Of a stretch of DNA of 33,341 nucleotides, positions 28,459-33,341 are shown piece after piece. The stretch lies in contig LBQC01000017.1 of assembly GCA_000990565.1 (NCBI GenBank), positions 1 to 33,341 of the forward strand, written 5' to 3'. The position numbers and the translations under genes were made by a program. The stretch is from Candidatus Roizmanbacteria bacterium GW2011_GWA2_35_19 (lineage in GTDB: Bacteria; Patescibacteriota; Microgenomatia; UBA1406; GWC2-37-13). The notes beneath the pieces are model-generated. The model had not been told where the DNA came from. It saw nothing but the letters and a program-made list of their open reading frames with translations, and searched no databases. Within the stretch, counting starts at the first letter, position 1. The number at the start of each line of letters is the position of its first letter.

Positions 28459-28558
28459 AATGGCGAAATCCCTGCCCTCGATGGAGGATTTCGCCAGTAC
28501 CGGTTACTTTAAACCTCTTAACCGCTGATTTTCTAGATTTTTGCTTTGTTTTCGCCAT
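28415..28558 (-). CDS. rpmI: 50S ribosomal protein L35 with atypical C-terminus
   Basis: MAKTKQKSRKSAVKRFKVTGTGEILHRGQGFRHLRKFKILNFLLFMI*, between infC and rplT; AGGAG upstream of ATG. Confidence 0.85.
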   Translation of the reverse strand: MAKTKQKSRKSAVKRFKVTGTGEILHRGQGFRHLRKFKILNFLLFMI

Positions 28559-28574
28559 TATTACTTCTCCTGTC

Positions 28575-28616
28575 ATTCCCGCGAGCCAAAGGCTTCCCTT
28601 TGGGAAAGGCGGGAAT
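28575..28616. repeat. ATTCCCGC…GCGGGAAT inverted repeat between infC and rpmI
   Basis: attcccgcgagccaaaggcttccctttgggaaaggcgggaat. Confidence 0.75.
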
Positions 28617-28681
28617 CCAAATATTATAACATAAAGACTTTTAGATTTTAAACTAGATCTTAAATCTTTAATAAGTAGACA

Positions 28682-29218
28682 TCATTTTCTTTTTGCAACT
28701 ACAGCCCTGATCACTCTTCCCTCAAGGCGCGGGGGCTTTGATACATTGACTTCTCCGAGGCTTCCTATATATTTGTTCATCAAGTCAAATGCCATCGGTT
28801 TTTTCATTACTTCTCGGCCTTTAAGAAGCATATTCACTCGCACTTGGTAGCCTTCTTTTAGGAACTCCTTACCTTTATTTTCAAGACGTTCAAGGTCAGC
28901 TACTCCGATAAATAAAGACAAAGATATATCCTTAGACCCGCTTTTCTTAATCCCCTTTTTTGCCTCTTTTTCCTTCTTCTCTTCTTGATAAAGGAATTTT
29001 TTAAAATCTATAAGTTTTGCAACTGGGGGTTTAGCGTGTTGGGCAATCAAAACAAGGTCGACATACTTTTCTTGAGCTAATCTTAATGCTTCTTGTTTCG
29101 AAATTACTCCTATTTGAGCGCCTTTATCATCTATAACACGCAAAGTAGGCGCTTCAATACGGTAATTTGTAATGTAATACTTCCTTGGTTTGTAGCTTGG
29201 TCTATGAAAACTTCTCAA
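28682..29218 (-). CDS. infC: translation initiation factor IF-3
   Basis: YYITNYRIEAPTLRVIDDKGAQIGVISKQEALRLAQEKYVDLVLIAQHAKPPVAKLIDFKKFLYQ. Confidence 0.95.
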   Translation of the reverse strand: MRSFHRPSYKPRKYYITNYRIEAPTLRVIDDKGAQIGVISKQEALRLAQEKYVDLVLIAQHAKPPVAKLIDFKKFLYQEEKKEKEAKKGIKKSGSKDISLSLFIGVADLERLENKGKEFLKEGYQVRVNMLLKGREVMKKPMAFDLMNKYIGSLGEVNVSKPPRLEGRVIRAVVAKRK

Positions 29219-30850
29219 TTTCTTCTTTTAATTTTAAAATAAATTCACTAACTGCTAATTGTCCTAAATCCTTTCCCTCTCTGGTTCTTACACTGACTTT
29301 ATAGACTTTATGGACTTTATAACTTTCGACTTCCTTATCTCCAATTATAACGAGATAAGGAACCTTTTGCAACGTTGCTTCTCTGATTTTTGCCCCCAGG
29401 GTTTTATTATCCGAATTTAACTCAGCTCTGATTCCTGCTAATTTTAACTCTGCCAAAACCTTAAGACTGAAATCTTTTTGTTTCTCAGAAATTGGTAAAA
29501 CAGCCACCTGAACCGGCGAAAGCCAAAGCGGGAAAGCACCGGCATAATGCTCGATCAAAAATGCCATTGTTCGCTCAAAGGCGCCAAGCGAAGCCCGGTG
29601 AATAACGACCGGCTCTTCTTCCTGACTTTCTTTGTTGATGAACTTAAGCCCAAATCGTTTAGGCATAACAAAATCGTACTGAACAGTAAATGCCGTGTCT
29701 TCTTTTCCGTTTACATTCTTCATTTGGACGTCAATTTTAGGACCATAAAAGGCTGCTTCATTTTCCGCTTCGTAATAAGGCACAGCCTGATTTTTCAGAA
29801 CCTTACGTAAAACATTCTCAGCATAATCCCACATTTTATCGTCCTTATAATATTTTTTAGAATCAGTTCTTGACCCGAGTGATAGTCTAAAGCGGAAATC
29901 AGTACCGGCCTTTAATCCAAAAGCTTTATTTATATAGCTTATAAGGTCAAGGACTTTATTAATTTCGCTTTCGGCCATTTTTTTAGGAGTTATGATATGG
30001 GCATCGCTTAGCAGAAATGTCCTGACCCTTATTAATCCAGTTAGTTCTCCGCTTTTTTCATATCTAAACTGTGGAGAAATCTCGGCGTACCTAATTGGCA
30101 TTTCGTGGTACGAATGAGGTTGAGTTTTATATAGGGCAAAATGATGAGGGCATGTCATTGGTCTCAAAATCAGCTCTTCATCATCTACAATCATCGGTGG
30201 ATACATTGTGTCTTTGTAATAAGGATAATGACCCGATGTCCGATATAGATCAACTTTAGCAATTGGAGGTGTTGAAACATGCTCATAATCCCGCTTTAAT
30301 TCTTCATCGACTATAAATCTTTCAAGAATTCTTTTAATCGTTGCGCCTTTACCAGTTAAAAGTGGTAATCCTTTTCCGACCATATCTGAGAAAGCAAAAA
30401 GTCCGAGATCTTTTCCAAGTTTCCTGTGATCTCTTTTTTTGGCCTCCTCAAGTCTTTTCAGATGTTCTTCCAATTCTTCTTTTGTCCCATCTTGCAGAGA
30501 TCTAAAAAGTCCCCAGGATCATTAGTCTGCAATTTTTTTCCTTCTTTCGCAAATTTTTCGGCCATTTCAACCTTATATTTATTATCTTTGAATAACTTTT
30601 TTGCTTCTTGCAGAGTTATTTCTTTGAATGAAAATTTTTGCCACTTTGGAAGAATCTCCCTCATTTTAGCTTCAATTTTAGGAAAATCCGCTTCAGAAAT
30701 ATTCCATTTACCCATATCGAAGTCCTGGTAAAAACCGTTTTCGATCGAAGGTCCAATTGCATTTAGTGCCCCTGGGTATAATTGTTTTACGGCGTGAGCG
30801 AGCAAATGTGCGCATGAATGTCTTAAATTATCCAAATTTTTATTTTCCAT
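29202..30850 (-). pseudogene. thrS: threonine--tRNA ligase (TGS-less), internal deletion plus frameshift near 30470-30495
   Basis: MENKNLDNLRHSCAHLLAHAVKQLYPGALNAIGPSIENGFYQDF…DFLDLCK | TKEELEEHLKRLEEAKKRDHRKLGKDLGLFAFSD…; segment between FLDLC and TKEEL absent. Confidence 0.88.
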
Positions 30851-30899
30851 ATTTGTTTAATTATATAATTTTTAATAACAAAAAACTGATATTTCTCCC

Positions 30900-30925
30900 G
30901 CTTTAATTATTTAATTAATTAAAGC
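30900..30925. repeat. AT-rich hairpin repeat GCTTTAATTATTTAATTAATTAAAGC overlapping the creatininase stop codon
   Basis: Identical to 19401-19426. Confidence 0.8.
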
Positions 30926-31740
30926 GATTTAATATTAGCAATTGGCCCTTTGTATTTTTTCAACCAACTTATAAAGTCTACCAAAACGTTTACCATATAA
31001 TCATGGTACTCTTTCCCTTTCTTCGGTGAGGCCTTTGAGGAATTGGAAAAAGATCCATCAGGAGCAAACGCTTTTTGTTCGTAACTATTCCAGGGGATAT
31101 CGATTACTTCTCCCGACTTTCCAAAAAGATCATACTGTGAATACTTCGAAAAAATCTTTTCATAATCTATTCCTTTTTTGGTCAATTTATCCTTTTTTAT
31201 TAAATGAGGATATTTATACCAAATATGAGACACTTCAAGTTCTCCCACGTGATGTTCTATATTATCCTTAATCTTTGAGGCGATTCCTTTAGCAATTTTC
31301 ATCGGATCGGCTATTGCAAAGAATACCTGAGGTAACTTGAATTCATGCAAATTTTTAACAGCAGAAAGGAGCGCTGGCAAGTTGGCACTTTTATGACCAT
31401 TGATTATGAGTATTTTTTTTACTCCGTTTCTAGCTAAGCTTTCGCTGATATCTTCAATGACGGATATAAGTGTTGAGGTTTTAAGTGACATAGTTCCGGC
31501 AAATCCAAGATGATGGCTTGAGTCTCCATACCATAAAGGCGGAGCAACAAGTACTCCGGTTTTTTTGGCCACATCCTCAGCTAATGCAATCGCGGCATAA
31601 CTATCAAGGCCCAAAGGACCAGTCAGTCCGTGTTCCTCTGTACTGCCAACTGGCAATATAATGATATTTTCTTTCTTGAGATAATTATTAACATCCTCCC
31701 AAGAAAGCTCATTGATCCAAACTGATTTTAGTTTATTCAT
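30919..31740 (-). CDS. creatininase-family amidohydrolase (MftE-like superfamily)
   Basis: ILPVGSTEEHGLTGPLGLDSYAAIALAEDVA, YGDSSHHLGFAGTMSL, ILIINGHKSANLPAL, HHVGELEVSHIW metal-ligand motifs. Confidence 0.88.
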   Translation of the reverse strand: MNKLKSVWINELSWEDVNNYLKKENIIILPVGSTEEHGLTGPLGLDSYAAIALAEDVAKKTGVLVAPPLWYGDSSHHLGFAGTMSLKTSTLISVIEDISESLARNGVKKILIINGHKSANLPALLSAVKNLHEFKLPQVFFAIADPMKIAKGIASKIKDNIEHHVGELEVSHIWYKYPHLIKKDKLTKKGIDYEKIFSKYSQYDLFGKSGEVIDIPWNSYEQKAFAPDGSFSNSSKASPKKGKEYHDYMVNVLVDFISWLKKYKGPIANIKSL

Positions 31741-31756
31741 ATATAAAAATTAATTT

Positions 31757-32548
31757 TTAATCATCTCTAAACCATGGTGGTGGTAAGATCATATTTCTAT
31801 TTAATTCGCGACTTTTATGACCGCCATGATGTCTTGTGTCATACCAATACATTTGAGCAATAGATTGTGGAAAAGTGTGTTCGGCTAATTCTCTTGATCC
31901 GTTAATAATAAATAAGAAGTCCCGCCAGTCAGGAATAAAAATTTGATCTTCAAGTTTTCGCATTAAGAAATAATAAAAAGCATTTAGAATACCATTAGAC
32001 TCATCATCTTCAATAGATACATCTGATTTATTGTGTCTTCCAGCCTGTTTTATTAAATCGCCTCTTATTTGATTAGGGATACGCATCCATTCATCAAATT
32101 CTACACCTTGTTTATGGTATAGTTGTTTTGAAGCCTCTGTCCAGGTAGGTAAAATCAATCTTTTTTCTTTATATAGATCTGATAATAAAACCCAATTAAA
32201 ACCCTTCGATGTTCCTTCATTTTGCATTAAATCCAAATATCCATGATCAGGCATACTGTTTGACAACCCATGAATATCCGCTCCAATTAGTGAAACTTCC
32301 ACACCAAATGGATAATTTTTAAGTAATTCATTTTGAACTTGTGCATATCTAGCCAGTAAAGCAATATCGCTTTTCCCTAAGTGATTTTTTCCACCTTGTC
32401 CAATAAATCCTGCTATTTGGATAGGTAATCCTTTTGAATGATTTTTCAAAATAGCACGTTCAAAAAGATTTCTATCATTAATACCTCCCTTTGTGACAAA
32501 AGGAATAATCCTATCTACGGTTTTTTGTAGACTAAATTCTGCATTCAT
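31757..32548 (-). CDS. conserved-looking hypothetical enzyme (IQIAGFIGQGGKNHLGKSDIALL, VSLIGADIHGLSNSMPDHGY); possible remote isonitrile-synthase-like similarity, unverified
   Basis: Long ORF with AAAGGAGGT Shine-Dalgarno 8 nt before ATG 32548. Confidence 0.75.
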   Translation of the reverse strand: MNAEFSLQKTVDRIIPFVTKGGINDRNLFERAILKNHSKGLPIQIAGFIGQGGKNHLGKSDIALLARYAQVQNELLKNYPFGVEVSLIGADIHGLSNSMPDHGYLDLMQNEGTSKGFNWVLLSDLYKEKRLILPTWTEASKQLYHKQGVEFDEWMRIPNQIRGDLIKQAGRHNKSDVSIEDDESNGILNAFYYFLMRKLEDQIFIPDWRDFLFIINGSRELAEHTFPQSIAQMYWYDTRHHGGHKSRELNRNMILPPPWFRDD

Positions 32549-32604
32549 ATTTTTCACCTCCTTTCCATAAAACGCCCTCCTTCGCTAAAGCTTCGAAGGG
32601 CAAA

Positions 32605-32629
32605 GAAAAACCCCGCTCTGGGCGGGGTT
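32605..32629 (-). terminator. intrinsic terminator between the 21-aa leader ORF and the downstream operon
   Basis: Minus strand AACCCCGC-CCAGA-GCGGGGTT TTTC. Confidence 0.85.
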
Positions 32630-32653
32630 GATTTTTTAAATTTTTAATCCATT

Positions 32654-32719
32654 CTAACCACCGCCCAAAGTCATAGGGGTTGTGGTAGTACAAACATTAT
32701 TATGATAATTTTTATCCAT
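32654..32719 (-). CDS. 21-aa leader/precursor peptide MDKNYHNNVCTTTTPMTLGGG
   Basis: ATG-TAG frame with GGAGGG upstream; Thr codons ACT ACC ACA ACC; followed by terminator with antiterminator complementarity. Confidence 0.55.
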   Translation of the reverse strand: MDKNYHNNVCTTTTPMTLGGG

Positions 32720-32721
32720 AT

Positions 32722-32748
32722 AAAAACAAAATCCCTCCTTTCGGAGGG
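32722..32748 (-). terminator. terminator-like hairpin CCCTCC-GAAA-GGAGGG then T-rich; also sequesters the leader Shine-Dalgarno
   Basis: Perfect 6-bp stem with GAAA loop, then ATTTTGTTTTT. Confidence 0.5.
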
Positions 32749-32759
32749 GTAAATTTTAC

Positions 32760-32789
32760 AAAAAAAACACCCTCCGTCAGGCGGGAGTG
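32760..32789 (-). terminator. hairpin CACTCCCG-CCTGA-CGGAGGGTG followed by T8
   Basis: 8-bp stem with one bulge, TTTTTTTT tract. Confidence 0.7.
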
Positions 32790-32824
32790 GTGCAAGCGCA
32801 AATTAAGATTCTTTCTATTTTCAT
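32777..32824 (-). CDS. 15-aa possible leader peptide MKIERILICACTTPA
   Basis: ATG 7 nt after TATAAT; stop codon lies in the terminator stem. Confidence 0.3.
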   Translation of the reverse strand: MKIERILICACTTPA

Positions 32825-32831
32825 AATTTTG

Positions 32832-32859
32832 ATTATATCACCAATTTTTATAAAATCAA
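32832..32859 (-). promoter_or_regulatory. promoter of the leader region
   Basis: TTGATT(32859-32854)-16-TGA.TATAAT(32837-32832), extended -10. Confidence 0.55.
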
Positions 32860-33188
32860 ACGTTGATTGGAAAAACTTTTTCCTCAAGTTTTCCGATCCG
32901 TTTATTGTGATCGTTAATAGAATTATCATCGGTTTTAAGCTGATCTAATACTTTATCTATTTTATCACTTAATTTTTCGTCGACCTTATCAATCTTATCA
33001 ATTAATTTCACCTCAACCTTATCAATCTTGTCACTTAATTTTTCGTTGACTTCCTTTATATAAGAATTACTTGCTGTGAATAAACCAACCATTTCTTTTA
33101 TGAGAATTTTATTATTTTTAACTAAAGCGCCACTTATAGCTTTGCTGACTGTGCCAGAAATATATTTTTTATCATCTTTTGTAAGCAT
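32856..33188 (-). CDS. coiled-coil hypothetical protein with 11-residue repeats
   Basis: EKLSDKIDKVE VKLIDKIDKVD EKLSDKIDKVL hendecad repeats. Confidence 0.7.
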   Translation of the reverse strand: MLTKDDKKYISGTVSKAISGALVKNNKILIKEMVGLFTASNSYIKEVNEKLSDKIDKVEVKLIDKIDKVDEKLSDKIDKVLDQLKTDDNSINDHNKRIGKLEEKVFPINV

Positions 33189-33194
33189 GGCTTA

Positions 33195-33223
33195 ATTCTA
33201 ATTCTTACGGTTTCTCTTGTCAA
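33195..33223 (-). promoter_or_regulatory. leaderless-type promoter of the coiled-coil gene
   Basis: TTGACA(33223-33218)-17-TAGAAT(33200-33195)-6 nt-ATG(33188). Confidence 0.65.
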
Positions 33224-33341
33224 ATTTATTTATACGGAATTCTGAGCAGAGGTCAGCGGATGGTATACACTTTTTAGGATTTAACTATAGCGGATACCGT
33301 GACGAGTGTCTAAAATTATTCGATCTAGAATATTACAAGTT

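Noticed and set aside
28446-28634. 62-aa plus ORF antisense to rpmI
   Set aside because: rpmI on the minus strand explains the region
29547-29810. Plus ORF inside thrS
   Set aside because: Antisense to conserved ThrRS coding sequence
32560-32830. T-box riboswitch upstream of the thrS operon
   Set aside because: I could not recognise a T-box bulge or AG-bulge/stem I architecture; the peptide-coding attenuator fits better

Overview
AT-rich, gene-dense chromosomal window. Its look (TGS-less ThrRS, PheT without an obvious N-terminal tRNA-binding domain, short ribosomal proteins, many type IV pilins) suggests a CPR/Patescibacteria, Microgenomates-like genome; that taxonomy is inference. Contents: mreB-like gene; O-antigen-ligase/TPR membrane protein; rpmF-nusB-rnc-rpsP; a large type IV pilus locus (pilM/N/O, eight prepilin-like genes, holB, pilB, pilT, pilC); recG; membrane-anchored thermonuclease; TrpR/YerC-like regulator; trypsin-like protease with an in-frame TAG; frameshifted PBP1A; pheT and a disrupted pheS; a secreted methyltransferase-like protein; and a thrS-infC-rpmI-rplT operon preceded by a creatininase gene and an unknown enzyme. 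Main points for follow-up: (1) a probable ribosome-mediated attenuator, or alternatively a RiPP-like precursor, upstream of the unknown-creatininase-thrS operon: 21-aa ORF MDKNYHNNVCTTTTPMTLGGG with four consecutive Thr codons and mutually exclusive antiterminator/terminator pairings; (2) pervasive locus-specific 7-bp-periodic repeat arrays, often as inverted pairs, between and inside genes; (3) GC-rich palindromic elements sharing a CTCAGGG core inserted in frame in recG, pheS and a prepilin signal peptide; (4) several promoters with the -10 box 6-7 nt before the start codon (leaderless mRNAs) and two divergent promoter pairs sharing one TTGWCAA -35 box; (5) similar out-of-frame internal deletions in both pheS and thrS. 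All calls come from reading sequence and translations; no database search or folding program was run.
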